A program made the translations under genes and the position numbers. Shown here in pieces: positions 47,347 to 55,683 of a stretch of 64,000 bases of DNA; position 1 is the stretch's first letter; each line of letters opens with the position of its first letter. The notes below the pieces were generated by a model. It ran no database searches, was not told where the DNA came from, and was given only the letters and a program-made list of their open reading frames with translations. The stretch spans positions 48,001 to 112,000 of the forward strand of contig JABLXY010000004.1 in NCBI GenBank assembly GCA_013177795.1, written 5' to 3'. Origin of the DNA: Syntrophaceae bacterium (GTDB lineage Bacteria > Desulfobacterota > Syntrophia > Syntrophales > UBA2192).

Positions 47347-48183
47347 ATGGGGAAAAGGCTGGTTTGTCTTCTGCTGGGCCTGCTGCTACTCGCACCGGGC
47401 CCCTGCTGGGCCAAGAGGAGCCTGATCCTGGCCACGACGACGAGCACCCAGGACTCGGGCCTTCTCGACGTCCTGCTGCCGATCTTCGAGAGGCAGACGG
47501 GCATCTTCGTGAAGACGATCGCCGTGGGCTCCGGGCAGGCCATGGCCATGGGCGCCAGGGGCGAGGCCGACGTGCTGCTCGTCCACTCGCCCGCGGCCGA
47601 AAGGAAATTCATGGCCGACGGCAACGGCGTGGCACGCAGGCTCGTCATGCACAACGACTTCGTCATCGTGGGCCCGCCCTCCGACCCGGCAAAGATTCGG
47701 GGAACGAGGACCGCCGCGGAGGCCTTCAGGAAGATCGCCGCATCGGGAAGCCTATTCACGTCCCGCGGCGACCACTCGGGCACCCACGCCAAGGAGCAGG
47801 AGATCTGGAAAGCCGCCGGCGTGCCTTATGAAGGCAGGAGATGGTACCAGCAGACGGGCCTCGGCATGGGTCAGACGCTGGCCGTGGCGGCAGAGAAGAA
47901 GACCTACGTGCTGACCGACCGCGGGACCTACATGGCCTTGAAGAAAAGCCTCGGCCTCGATGTCCTTGCCGAGGGCGACGGGATCCTGCGCAACATCTAC
48001 CATGTCATCGAGGTGAGCCCCGGGAAGTGGCCGAGGGCCAACTTCACGGGGGCCAGGGCCTTCGCCGACTTCCTGGTCTCACAGGAGGCCCAGTCCGTGA
48101 TCAAGACCTTCGGCGTCGAGAGATTCGGCACGCCGCTCTTCTCCCCCGATGCCGGAAAGAAAGAGGAGGCCCTGGGCCGGTAA
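47347..48183 (+). CDS. tupA: Tungstate ABC transporter, substrate-binding protein
   Basis: The 278-aa protein has a signal peptide (RLVCLLLGLLLLAPGPCWA, about 4-22). The mature start is the TupA-type TTTSTQDSGLLDVL, where the TTTS residues bind the oxyanion. SRGDHSGTHAKEQEIWKAAG and LTDRGTYMALK are the other family blocks. TupA has very high affinity for tungstate, needed for tungsto-enzymes in anaerobes. It sits after the regulator, and its TAA stop overlaps the ATG of tupB (TAATG). Molybdate or vanadate as substrate cannot be excluded. Confidence 0.9.
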   Translation: MGKRLVCLLLGLLLLAPGPCWAKRSLILATTTSTQDSGLLDVLLPIFERQTGIFVKTIAVGSGQAMAMGARGEADVLLVHSPAAERKFMADGNGVARRLVMHNDFVIVGPPSDPAKIRGTRTAAEAFRKIAASGSLFTSRGDHSGTHAKEQEIWKAAGVPYEGRRWYQQTGLGMGQTLAVAAEKKTYVLTDRGTYMALKKSLGLDVLAEGDGILRNIYHVIEVSPGKWPRANFTGARAFADFLVSQEAQSVIKTFGVERFGTPLFSPDAGKKEEALGR

Positions 48184-48881
48184 TGGAAATCATTCTGGAA
48201 GGCATCCGCCAGGCTTTCGTCCTGCTTTTCACCTTCGACCCCGAGGTCATCGGGATCACGTGGCTTTCCCTGAAGGTCTCGGGTACGGCGACCCTGATCA
48301 GCCTGCTGATCGGGATGTCCGTGGGGACCATGGTGGCCCTCACGCAGTTTCCGGGCCGCCGGTTCGTCGTGAGCCTCATCAACACGGGCATGGCCCTGCC
48401 CCCCGTGGTGGTGGGGCTCTTCGTGACGATCTTCCTGTGGCGAAACGGGCCGCTGGGCTTCCTGGAGATCCTCTACACCCCGGCGGCCATGATCCTCGCC
48501 CAGGCCGTCATCGCAACCCCCATCATCACGGGGATCTCCCTTGCGGCCATGCAGCAGCTGCCGCAAAAGCTCCGTCTGCAGATCCTCGCCCTCGGGGCCA
48601 CGCGGCTGCAGATGGTCCGCATCCTCATCCGCGAGGCCCGTCTCCCCCTGCTGGCAGCCGTCATGGCGGGCTTCGGGGGCGTCATCTCCGAGGTGGGGGC
48701 CTCCATCATGGTGGGCGGCAACATCAAGGGCTACACCCGCGTCCTCACGACGGCCACGGTCATGGAGACGAGCCGGGGCAACTTCGACCTCGCCATCGCG
48801 CTGAGCATCATCCTGCTTCTCTTCGCCTACCTGATCAATCTCGTCCTCACGGGCATTCAGCAGAGGGAGAGGCCGCGATGA
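48183..48881 (+). CDS. tupB: Tungstate ABC transporter, permease protein
   Basis: The 232-aa membrane protein has about five or six transmembrane segments (for example GTATLISLLIGMSVGTMVAL, 34-53). The EAA-type cytoplasmic loop is LGATRLQMVRILIREARLPLL, where the ATPase docks. It matches TupB/ModB-like permeases. Its stop overlaps the start of the ATPase gene (ATGA), so tupA, tupB and tupC are translationally coupled. The family works as a homodimer in the inner membrane. Confidence 0.9.
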   Translation: MEIILEGIRQAFVLLFTFDPEVIGITWLSLKVSGTATLISLLIGMSVGTMVALTQFPGRRFVVSLINTGMALPPVVVGLFVTIFLWRNGPLGFLEILYTPAAMILAQAVIATPIITGISLAAMQQLPQKLRLQILALGATRLQMVRILIREARLPLLAAVMAGFGGVISEVGASIMVGGNIKGYTRVLTTATVMETSRGNFDLAIALSIILLLFAYLINLVLTGIQQRERPR

Positions 48882-49984
48882 CGACGATCCTCGAGGCAAG
48901 AAACCTGAAGGTCACCCGCGGGGGACATTCGCTGGTCGATGTCCCCGAGCTGACGATCTTCGAGGGCGAGACGCTCTCGCTCATCGGGCCCAACGGGGCC
49001 GGCAAGACGACCCTCCTGCAGGCCCTGTCCGTCCTGACGAAACCCTCGGCGGGACAGATCGTGTTCCGCGGGCGGGCGGTGGGGGCGGAGCAGCGCGTGC
49101 TGGAATACAGGCGCCGGATCGCCATGGTCTTCCAGGAGCCGCTGCTGTTCGACACGACGGTCCTCGGAAACGTCGTCTCGGGGCTCAGGATCCGGGGCAT
49201 CGGGGGCAAGGAAGCGCGTCGCATCGCGGAGTCGCAGCTCGAGCGCTTCGGCATCGCGCACCTCGGCGACCGGTCGGCGAAAACCCTCTCCGGGGGGGAG
49301 GCCCAGCGGGCAAGCCTCGCCCGGGCATTTGCCGTCTCGCCGGAGATCCTCTTCCTCGACGAGCCCTTCGCGTCGTTGGACCCCCCGACACGGGAGGCGA
49401 TCGTTTCGGACCTGGAAAGAGTGCTGGCCGAGACGGGGACGACCACCATCATGGCCACCCACGACCGCAACGAGGCCCTGCGCCTCTCGGACCGCATCGC
49501 CGTCATGCAGGGGGGGCGGATTGCGCAGGTCGACCGCCCGACAGCCGTCATGAACCGGCCCGTCGACGAGTTCGTTGCCTCCTTCGTGGGGACGGAGACG
49601 ATCCTGTCCGGGCGAATCAGGGAGAACCGCCGGGGGACCCTCGCAATCACGGTCAACGGCACGGAGATCGAGGCGGTCGGCGAGGCCCCGCCGGGGGAAG
49701 AGGTGGTCCTGTGCATCCGTCCGGAGAACGTGACGCTGGCGATGAGCGGGCAAACCAAGGCGACGAGTGCAAGGAACACCTTCACCGGCAGGATAGAGCG
49801 GATCGTGCCCATGGGGCCGTACCAGCGGGTCCACCTCGATTGCGGGTTCCCTCTCGTGGCCTATGTGACCAGTCAATCCCTCGATGGCATGGGGCTGATC
49901 GAGGGCCTCCAGGTCGCGGCCTTTGTCAAGGCGACGGCCATCCATGTCATCCGGCACGGCAGAAGCCCCGCCGGCACGCGCTGA
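48878..49984 (+). CDS. tupC: Tungstate ABC transporter, ATP-binding protein
   Basis: The 368-aa ATPase has LIGPNGAGKTTLLQAL (Walker A, about 35-50), TLSGGEAQRASLARAFA (signature), ILFLDEPFASLDPPT (Walker B) and ATHDRNEALRLSDR (switch His). A C-terminal oligosaccharide/oxyanion-sensing extension (about 240-368) with IRPENVTLAM and a TOBE-like VHLDCGFPLVAYVT follows, as in ModC-type proteins, and may bind the anion for feedback control. Its ATG overlaps tupB (ATGA). It ends 53 bases before the next gene. Confidence 0.9.
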   Translation: MTTILEARNLKVTRGGHSLVDVPELTIFEGETLSLIGPNGAGKTTLLQALSVLTKPSAGQIVFRGRAVGAEQRVLEYRRRIAMVFQEPLLFDTTVLGNVVSGLRIRGIGGKEARRIAESQLERFGIAHLGDRSAKTLSGGEAQRASLARAFAVSPEILFLDEPFASLDPPTREAIVSDLERVLAETGTTTIMATHDRNEALRLSDRIAVMQGGRIAQVDRPTAVMNRPVDEFVASFVGTETILSGRIRENRRGTLAITVNGTEIEAVGEAPPGEEVVLCIRPENVTLAMSGQTKATSARNTFTGRIERIVPMGPYQRVHLDCGFPLVAYVTSQSLDGMGLIEGLQVAAFVKATAIHVIRHGRSPAGTR

Positions 49985-50037
49985 GCTTCAGGGACCCCGC
50001 CCGGGGAAACGGCCCCGTCGCCCGCCGGCGGCATGTT

Positions 50038-50409
50038 ATGAGACCCATGGCAAAAACCAGCGCCCGAATCGCACGAGAGATCAAGACCCTTGGGGCCATG
50101 ATCCGGATCTATTGCCGGGGTCGCCATGGCAGCACAGGGGAGCTGTGCAGCCAATGCGCGGAGCTTCGCGCCTATGCCGAAAGGCGTCTTGGGAAGTGCC
50201 CCTTCGGCGCGGGGAAACCCACCTGCGCCAACTGCCCGATCCACTGCTACAGAGTCGACATGCGTGAACAGGTCCGGGAGGTGATGCGATACGCGGGGCC
50301 GCGCATGATCTGGAGACACCCCGTCCTGGCCGCCCTTCACCTTGTGGACGGCCGCAGGGAAGCGCCGCCACTTCCGGCCCGCAGGACGGGACCGCGAAAT
50401 AACCCTTGA
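50038..50409 (+). CDS. YgbA-type protein (nitrous oxide-stimulated promoter family)
   Basis: The 123-aa protein fits the small Cys-rich YgbA_NO family, named for E. coli ygbA, which is induced by nitric oxide. RIAREIKTLGAMIRIYCRGRHG is the family start. The four-plus cysteine motif is CSQCAEL...CPFG...CANCPIHCY, probably binding an iron-sulfur cluster or other metal. The ATG at 50038 or 50047 may be the start; no strong ribosome site precedes either. Its TGA stop overlaps the -35 box of the next promoter. Confidence 0.85.
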   Translation: MRPMAKTSARIAREIKTLGAMIRIYCRGRHGSTGELCSQCAELRAYAERRLGKCPFGAGKPTCANCPIHCYRVDMREQVREVMRYAGPRMIWRHPVLAALHLVDGRREAPPLPARRTGPRNNP

Positions 50410-50434
50410 CAAGTCCTTGAAAAATCTTTATGTT
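50406..50434 (+). promoter_or_regulatory. Sigma-70 promoter upstream of RNA-helicase module
   Basis: TTGACA (50406-50411), 17 bases, TATGTT (50429-50434). The -35 overlaps the ygbA-like stop codon. It leads into a leader with a terminator-like hairpin. Confidence 0.75.
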
Positions 50435-50468
50435 ATGCGTGCTTTGAAACGGTTTTGACACATATTGT

Positions 50469-50504
50469 CCCCTGAGCCCGTGAGAGGCCTCGGGGATTTT
50501 TTTT
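50469..50504 (+). terminator. Terminator-like hairpin in the leader, possible attenuator
   Basis: CCCC(T)GAG and CTCGGGG form a stem with a bulged T and a 12-base loop, followed by T8. It lies between the promoter at 50406 and the first downstream gene at 50548, so transcripts must read through it or escape it. Confidence 0.7.
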
Positions 50505-50547
50505 GGCCCCGGCGATGCGGGCCTGACCGTTTCACCACAGGAGGAAA

Positions 50548-50712
50548 ATGGGAAAAAGAAATCACAACCAGTTCATCAAGCGGCAAAAAGAGCTGGAACG
50601 TCAGCGAAAAGCAGCCGAGAAGATGGCCCGGCGCCAGGGGAAACGCGCAAGGGGCGAGCCCGCGGTCGAGGCCGCCGGCACGGAACCTGTAGCGGCCGAG
50701 GCCGAGGCGTAA
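50548..50712 (+). CDS. Conserved 54-aa basic protein upstream of a DEAD-box helicase
   Basis: A short gene (54 codons) with a perfect CACAGGAGGAAA ribosome site. The product starts GKRNHNQFIKRQKELERQRK, is strongly basic and helical for about 35 residues, then has an Ala/Glu/Pro-rich tail. I recall similar small proteins in Geobacter-like genomes, but this was not searched. RNA or ribosome binding is a guess based on charge and on the helicase and RRM genes that follow. It is 83 bases ahead of the helicase start. Confidence 0.8.
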   Translation: MGKRNHNQFIKRQKELERQRKAAEKMARRQGKRARGEPAVEAAGTEPVAAEAEA

Positions 50713-50795
50713 ACAAAGATGCATCATGGCCCGCCGGAGGCGGGCGCCGCGGGTTTCATCCCGTCGGCTTTGTCAGAAAAGAGGTTTTTTCGTTC

Positions 50796-52124
50796 ATGAG
50801 TTTCAAGTCGTTCGAGTTGCATCCACAGATTCTAGCGGGCGTCGAGGCCCTCGGCTACGAGGAACCCACGCCGATCCAGACCCAGTGCATCCCGCTCATC
50901 CTGCAGGGCCGGGACGTCATGGGAATGGCCCAGACCGGGACGGGGAAAACGGCCGCCTTCGGCCTCCCGATCCTGCAGAGGCTGATGTCGGGGCCGCGCA
51001 GGCGGGTCCGCGCCCTGATCATCGCCCCGACCCGTGAGCTGGCCGAGCAGATCCACGAGGCCATCGGCCAGCTGGGCCGCAAGACGAAAGTGAAGAGCGT
51101 CACCGTGTACGGCGGCGTGAAGCAGAACCCCCAGGTCAGGAAACTCAAGGAGGGTGCCGAGATCGTCGTGGCCTGCCCGGGCAGGCTTCTGGACCTCATG
51201 GACCAGGGGGTCATTGACCTGTCCCACATCGAAGTGCTGGTCCTCGACGAGGCGGACCGCATGTTCGACATGGGATTCCTGCCCGATGTCCGAAGAATCC
51301 TGAGCCGGATCCCCGCCGAACGGCAGACCCTGCTGTTCTCGGCCACCATCCCCGAGGAGATCCGCGAGCTGGCCCGGGACATCCTGAAAGACCCCGTCAC
51401 CGTGCAGGTGGGCGAGGCGGCCCCGGTGTCCACGGTCTCCCACGCCCTGTACCCCGTGGAGCAGCACCTCAAGACGGCGCTGCTCGTGAAGATCCTGGAG
51501 CGCACGGACACGGACTCCGTCCTCGTGTTCACCCGCACGAAGGACCGGGCGACGCGCGTGGCCAAGCACCTCAAGAAGGCGGGTTTCCCCGTCACGTTCC
51601 TCCAGGGGGACCTCTCCCAGAGCCAGCGGCAGGAAGCGATCAACGGATTCCGGAAGGGGAAATACAGGATCCTCGTGGCTACGGACATCGCGGCCCGGGG
51701 TCTCGACATCTCGCGGATCTCCCACGTGATCAACTACGACATGCCCGACACGGTCGATGCCTACATCCACCGCATAGGGCGGACGGGACGGGCCGAGCGG
51801 ACCGGGGACGCCTTCACCTTCGTCACCCGCGAGGACCGGGCGTTCGTCTGGGAGATCGAACGGGTGCTGGGCGAGCAGATCGAGCGGCGGACGCTGGAAG
51901 ACTTCGATTACACCGCGCCGCCGAGACCCGCCGGCAGGGACGGGCGCGGAAGGCACCCGGGCCGCGAGCGTGAGGAGGAGGCCCCGAGACCCCTCCCGAT
52001 GCAGCGCGATCTGTCGGTGTTCGCCGGATTCCACGCCGCCGCGGGCTTCCCGGAGAAGGCTCGGAAGGTCACCCTCTTTTCGACGCCCCGATCGAGATCA
52101 CGCCGGCTGCGCAGCGTGCGCTGA
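50796..52124 (+). CDS. DEAD-box ATP-dependent RNA helicase (RhlE-type)
   Basis: The 442-aa protein has the complete core: Q motif FELHPQILAGVEALGYEEPTPIQTQ, AQTGTGKTAAFGLP (Walker A), APTRELAEQI, ACPGRLLDLM, LDEADRMFDMGF (DEAD), FSATIPEEI (SAT), ATDIAARGLDI and YIHRIGRTGRAERTGDA. A short basic tail rich in Arg, Gly and Pro follows. The short tail and core type fit RhlE, which remodels ribosomal precursors or mRNA, often at low temperature. The ATG at 50796 has AGAGGT upstream. The RRM gene follows after 142 bases. Confidence 0.94.
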   Translation: MSFKSFELHPQILAGVEALGYEEPTPIQTQCIPLILQGRDVMGMAQTGTGKTAAFGLPILQRLMSGPRRRVRALIIAPTRELAEQIHEAIGQLGRKTKVKSVTVYGGVKQNPQVRKLKEGAEIVVACPGRLLDLMDQGVIDLSHIEVLVLDEADRMFDMGFLPDVRRILSRIPAERQTLLFSATIPEEIRELARDILKDPVTVQVGEAAPVSTVSHALYPVEQHLKTALLVKILERTDTDSVLVFTRTKDRATRVAKHLKKAGFPVTFLQGDLSQSQRQEAINGFRKGKYRILVATDIAARGLDISRISHVINYDMPDTVDAYIHRIGRTGRAERTGDAFTFVTREDRAFVWEIERVLGEQIERRTLEDFDYTAPPRPAGRDGRGRHPGREREEEAPRPLPMQRDLSVFAGFHAAAGFPEKARKVTLFSTPRSRSRRLRSVR

Positions 52125-52266
52125 GCAGGCCGTGCGGAAAAAAGGGGGGCCATGATTGGCATTGCAGTCGGGCCCCGGTTGTGATAACCACTCGTTGAAC
52201 TTGTCGTCGAAGCCGGTAACAGGATCGGGGTATCAGAACAGGACAGACTTTATCCAGGAGAGGTCG

Positions 52267-52575
52267 ATGAAGATTTACGTCGGGAACATGCCCTACAGCA
52301 TCACGGAAGAGGATCTCAAGCAGGCCTTCGAAGCATTCGGGCAGGTTGAGTCCGTGACGATCATCAAGGACAAGATGAGCGGACAGTCCAAGGGTTTCGG
52401 CTTCGTCGAAATGGGCTCGGCAGACCAGGCCCAAGCCGCCATCAGCGGGATGAACGGAAAGGATATGAAGGGACGGAAACTCAACGTCAACGAGGCGCGT
52501 CCCCGCCAGGACGACGGGCGCGGCGGCGGCATGCGGCGCCCCGGCGGCGGCGGTGGCGGAAGGCCCCGTTACTAG
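52267..52575 (+). CDS. RNA-binding protein with RRM domain and Gly/Arg tail
   Basis: The 102-aa protein is one RRM (about 2-80) with RNP2 IYVGNM and RNP1 KGFGFVEM, followed by a Gly/Arg-rich tail (GGGMRRPGGGGGGRPRY). Such bacterial RRM proteins (Rbp type) bind RNA and are often cold-induced. The ATG at 52267 follows CCAGGAGAGG. Its position after a DEAD-box helicase supports a shared role in RNA remodelling. A GC-rich hairpin (about 52618-52643) downstream may end the message. Confidence 0.94.
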   Translation: MKIYVGNMPYSITEEDLKQAFEAFGQVESVTIIKDKMSGQSKGFGFVEMGSADQAQAAISGMNGKDMKGRKLNVNEARPRQDDGRGGGMRRPGGGGGGRPRY

Positions 52576-52617
52576 ACCCCGGCTTTTCTCTTTCGCATCA
52601 ACCGCAGGAACTCGGGG

Positions 52618-52643
52618 TCTCCCGGAAACGGGAGGCCCCGGAA
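52618..52643 (+). terminator. GC-rich hairpin downstream of the RRM gene
   Basis: GGGGTCTCCCG facing CGGGAGGCCCC with a 4-base loop. No T tract follows, so it may be a processing or stability element rather than a true terminator. Confidence 0.4.
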
Positions 52644-52761
52644 CGTCTCATAGGCAGACTCCCGTCTTGCAGCAGGGTTGTCATCCGGACGGCCCCGTGC
52701 ATCGAGATGCATGCGGCGGCCGCGCCTCCCTTGACAGGGATGCAACGCCGGAATTCATTCC

Positions 52762-53052
52762 GTGAAACCACCCCGGGACCGCTTCATGATCATCAGCCGC
52801 TGGGGCCGCGGCCCCGACATCCAGTACCCCTGCCCCTGGGGCTACAAGGTGATCGGCGCGGACTTGGAACGCCTGCAAAACGCCATCGCCGAGGTGCTCC
52901 AGGAGCTTCCGCACACCGTCACCCCGTCCCACCGGAGCCTTACGGGCAAGTACCACTGCCTCGACGTGGAGATCGTCGTTACAAGCGAGGAATGCCGCCT
53001 CTCGATCTACGAGGGTCTGCGCCGTCACCCCGCCGTGAAGATCGTCCTGTAA
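52762..53052 (+). CDS. DUF493 (YbeD/UPF0250) family protein
   Basis: The 96-aa protein follows the YbeD pattern: YPCPWGYKVIGADLERLQNAI, SLTGKYHCLDVEIVVTSEE (GKYHSV-like core) and a C-terminal VKIVL strand. The family has an ACT-like fold and is found next to lipoate genes in E. coli, but its function is unclear. The start is GTG at 52762, and about 20 N-terminal residues are extra compared with E. coli YbeD; GTG or ATG starts nearer ISRWGRG are possible. It ends at a terminator. Confidence 0.88.
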   Translation: MKPPRDRFMIISRWGRGPDIQYPCPWGYKVIGADLERLQNAIAEVLQELPHTVTPSHRSLTGKYHCLDVEIVVTSEECRLSIYEGLRRHPAVKIVL

Positions 53053-53094
53053 GCGGACAGCCTCGAGCGGCACGGATCGAGGCGACAGGGCATC

Positions 53095-53129
53095 AAAAAA
53101 CCCGGCCGGGGATCGACCGGGGCCTTTTT
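53095..53129. terminator. Terminator between DUF493 and MBL-fold genes
   Basis: AAAAAACCCGGCCGGGGATCG with CCGGGGCCTTTTT forms a GC stem flanked by A and T tracts, between convergent genes. Confidence 0.8.
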
Positions 53130-53148
53130 CAACTCTTCCGTCGATCAA

Positions 53149-54195
53149 TCACGGAAAATAGTAGGTGCCCCCGTGGGGGATCAGCAGCGCCTGCTGTTCC
53201 GTCAGCCCCGCCCTCTCGGCCGCCTTGCGATAGTCTTTGACGGGAAGATCCATCGGCTCGTCGGTCAGGTCGAAGACCCCCCACTGCTGGGGGATGAGCA
53301 CCCTGGCCCGAAGCTCCTTGGATGCCAGCACGGCCTCTTCGGGGTCGATGTGGTAGACCGACATGAACCAGCGGGGCTCGTAGGCCCCAATCGGGAGCAG
53401 CGCCGCGTCGATGGGCCCGAACTTGCGGCCGATCTCGGCAAAACCCGGGAAATAGCCGGAATCTCCCGCGAAGAAAACCTTGCGGTTCGCCGACTCGATG
53501 AGCCAGGACCCCCAGAGCCGCCTGTTGGTGTCCCAGGGGGTCCGCTTCGTCCAGTGCTGCGCGGGCAGGAGCCGGTAGGTCACACCGTGGATCGTGTATT
53601 TCTGGAACCAGTCCAGCTCGATGACCCTCGCGCCGGGCAGGACACTCTCCAGCCAGTCCCGGTAGCCGAGAGGCGTCAGGTAGAGCGGCCCCGTGCCGAT
53701 TTTCCGGATGCTGTCCTTGTCGAGATGGTCGTAGTGGCTGTGAGAGATGAGGATCACCTGCATCGGGGGGAGTTCCTCCGGCGGCAGCGGAAACGGCGCA
53801 TGGCGGCTGATGAAATACACGATATCCCCGAACACGGGGTCTGTCAGGATGTTCTGGCCGTTGACCCGTATCCAGAGGGTGGCGTGCCCCAGGTAGGTGA
53901 CGGAGTCCTCCGCGCTCAAGATGGCGGGAACGTCGGGCCGTGTAACGGGGAAGTAGGGCCGCTGGCGCTTTTCCTTCCGGAAGGGGTTGGGACTGAACTT
54001 CCATTCGAGGAGCCGCAGCGTGCTTCCCGCCCGCTCTTCCGGCAGCCAGGGATTGCGAAAGCCCGGGTTGGTGTGATGGGCCCTCTCGCGCGCAAGCGTC
54101 TCGATATCCTTTGTCTGCCCCCAGGCCGGATTCGCTGTGCACGAAACGAACGCCAGCAGTAGGACGAACCCGATCAGTGCCGACCGTGCCTGCAT
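53149..54195 (-). CDS. Exported MBL-fold metallohydrolase (UlaG/NAPE-PLD-like)
   Basis: The 348-aa protein has an N-terminal signal peptide (ALIGFVLLLAFVSC, about 6-19; the Cys could be lipidated). The metallo-beta-lactamase fold has YLGHATLWIRVNGQNILTDPVF, the metal ligands HSHYDHLDKDS, DSGYFPGFAEIG and GVYHIDPEE-type blocks. It resembles the NAPE-hydrolysing phospholipase D group, suggesting a phosphodiester-lipid substrate, although this is not certain. The ATG at 54195 is used. It is divergent from the GH3 gene. Confidence 0.88.
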   Translation of the reverse strand: MQARSALIGFVLLLAFVSCTANPAWGQTKDIETLARERAHHTNPGFRNPWLPEERAGSTLRLLEWKFSPNPFRKEKRQRPYFPVTRPDVPAILSAEDSVTYLGHATLWIRVNGQNILTDPVFGDIVYFISRHAPFPLPPEELPPMQVILISHSHYDHLDKDSIRKIGTGPLYLTPLGYRDWLESVLPGARVIELDWFQKYTIHGVTYRLLPAQHWTKRTPWDTNRRLWGSWLIESANRKVFFAGDSGYFPGFAEIGRKFGPIDAALLPIGAYEPRWFMSVYHIDPEEAVLASKELRARVLIPQQWGVFDLTDEPMDLPVKDYRKAAERAGLTEQQALLIPHGGTYYFP

Positions 54196-54345
54196 GCCCC
54201 TGTGTCCCGTTGGAATGTCCCTGAACCCGCCGGTCCCCGGCGACAGGGCATTTATTACAATCCCGAGGCCGCCTGAGGCAACAGAAATCTTCCGTCACCG
54301 CGCGACCCCCTATCTTTTTGGCCGGTTATCCGTTAAGAAAGGTCC

Positions 54346-55470
54346 ATGCGTCGGCTCATCCCTTTTCTGATCGCACTCGCACTGCTTTTCGGGGCAGCGC
54401 CCGCGGCGGCCGGCACCGGTACGGAGCCAAGCCTCGATGCAAAAATCGGCCAGATGATCATGGTGGGGTTCCGGGGCCTCAGCGTGACCGACGGGGCTCC
54501 CATCGTGCAGGATATCCGCAAGCGTCACATCGGGGGCGTGATCCTCTTCGACTATGACGTCCCAACGGGCACCTGGGGTCGCAACATCGCTTCCCCCGGC
54601 CAGCTTCGCCGGCTCATCGGCGCCCTGCAGGAAGCGGCTGCGACCCCCCTGTTCGTCGCCGTCGACCAGGAGGGGGGAAAGGTCGCCCGGCTGAAGGAGA
54701 AGGCAGGCTTTCCCGCGACGCAGTCCCAGAAAAGACTCGGCGCCCGGGGCGACCCCGGCGGCACGGCAAGACAGGCGGAGCGCACGGCGAAGACGCTGGC
54801 GGGTCTGGGCATCAACCTCAACTTCGCCCCCGTGGTGGACCTCGATCTCGACCCGGCAAACCCGGTCATCGGAAAGCTCGAGAGGAGCTTTTCCCGCGAC
54901 CCCGATACGGTCAGCCGCCACGCCCTGGCCGTTATCGAGGCCCATCGGCGCCACGGCGTCCTGACGGCGCCGAAACACTTCCCGGGTCACGGGAGCGCCG
55001 CGGGGGACACCCACGAGGGGTTCGTCGACGTGACGGGCCGTTGGTCGGCCGTGGAGTTGAAGCCCTTCGAGCGCCTGATCCGCAGCGGCCGGGCCGACCT
55101 GATCATGACCGCCCATGTCTTCAACGGCGATCTCGACCCCGAGTGGCCTTCGACCCTCTCCCGGAAGACCCTGACCGATCTGCTGCGGCGCGACATGGGG
55201 TTTGCGGGGGTGGTGATCACCGATGATCTGCAGATGAGGGCCATCGCCGCCCGCTACGACTTCGAGACGGTCATCGGGCGGACGATCCTCGCCGGCGCCG
55301 ACATCCTGCTGTTCGCCAACAATTCCGTCTACGAGGAAGACGTCGCCGCCCGGGCCGCGGCGGCGATCCGCGCCCTCGTCGAAAAGGGCGTGATCCCCCG
55401 GGAGCGGATCGACGAGTCCTACCGGCGGATCATGAAGCTCAAGGAACGCCTGTCCATGCGAAAGAGGTGA
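54346..55470 (+). CDS. Exported glycoside hydrolase family 3 (NagZ-like beta-N-acetylhexosaminidase)
   Basis: The 374-aa protein begins with a clear signal peptide (LIPFLIALALLFGAAPAAA, about 4-22), unlike cytosolic NagZ. The GH3 barrel has IGQMIMVGFRG, FVAVDQEGGKVARL, FAPVVDLD, the KHFPGHGSAAGDTHEG loop with the acid/base His-Asp pair, and GVVITDDLQMRAI with the nucleophile Asp. It likely removes GlcNAc from peptidoglycan fragments in the periplasm. The ATG at 54346 follows AAGAAAGG. It is transcribed away from the MBL-fold gene. Confidence 0.92.
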   Translation: MRRLIPFLIALALLFGAAPAAAGTGTEPSLDAKIGQMIMVGFRGLSVTDGAPIVQDIRKRHIGGVILFDYDVPTGTWGRNIASPGQLRRLIGALQEAAATPLFVAVDQEGGKVARLKEKAGFPATQSQKRLGARGDPGGTARQAERTAKTLAGLGINLNFAPVVDLDLDPANPVIGKLERSFSRDPDTVSRHALAVIEAHRRHGVLTAPKHFPGHGSAAGDTHEGFVDVTGRWSAVELKPFERLIRSGRADLIMTAHVFNGDLDPEWPSTLSRKTLTDLLRRDMGFAGVVITDDLQMRAIAARYDFETVIGRTILAGADILLFANNSVYEEDVAARAAAAIRALVEKGVIPRERIDESYRRIMKLKERLSMRKR

Positions 55471-55574
55471 GGGAGCGCAGGGAGCAGCGAAACAGAACGA
55501 CCGCGTCTCGTTTCCGTCACGGGATGTGTCCCCCGGGCCCGGCGGCCGGTGTCGAAAAACCAGGGCTTTTTTGC

Positions 55575-55603
55575 TTGATCCGCCGAATCCCGTCAATTAC
55601 AGT
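55575..55603 (+). promoter_or_regulatory. Sigma-70 promoter for the 5'-nucleotidase gene
   Basis: TTGATC (55575-55580), 17 bases, TACAGT (55598-55603), about 80 bases ahead of the start at 55684. The rest of the 55471-55683 gap shows no gene. Confidence 0.55.
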
Positions 55604-55683
55604 GAGGCTTGCGGCGCGGCCCTTGCATCGGGTCGGCACTGCATCTCGTTCGCAGGAAACAACCACACGGGCGGTGTCACGGC

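Noticed and set aside
52150-52190. A sigma-54 promoter before the RRM gene (TTGGCATTGC)
   Set aside because: The GG and GC elements are not separated by the required spacing of about 10 bases, so the match is accidental.
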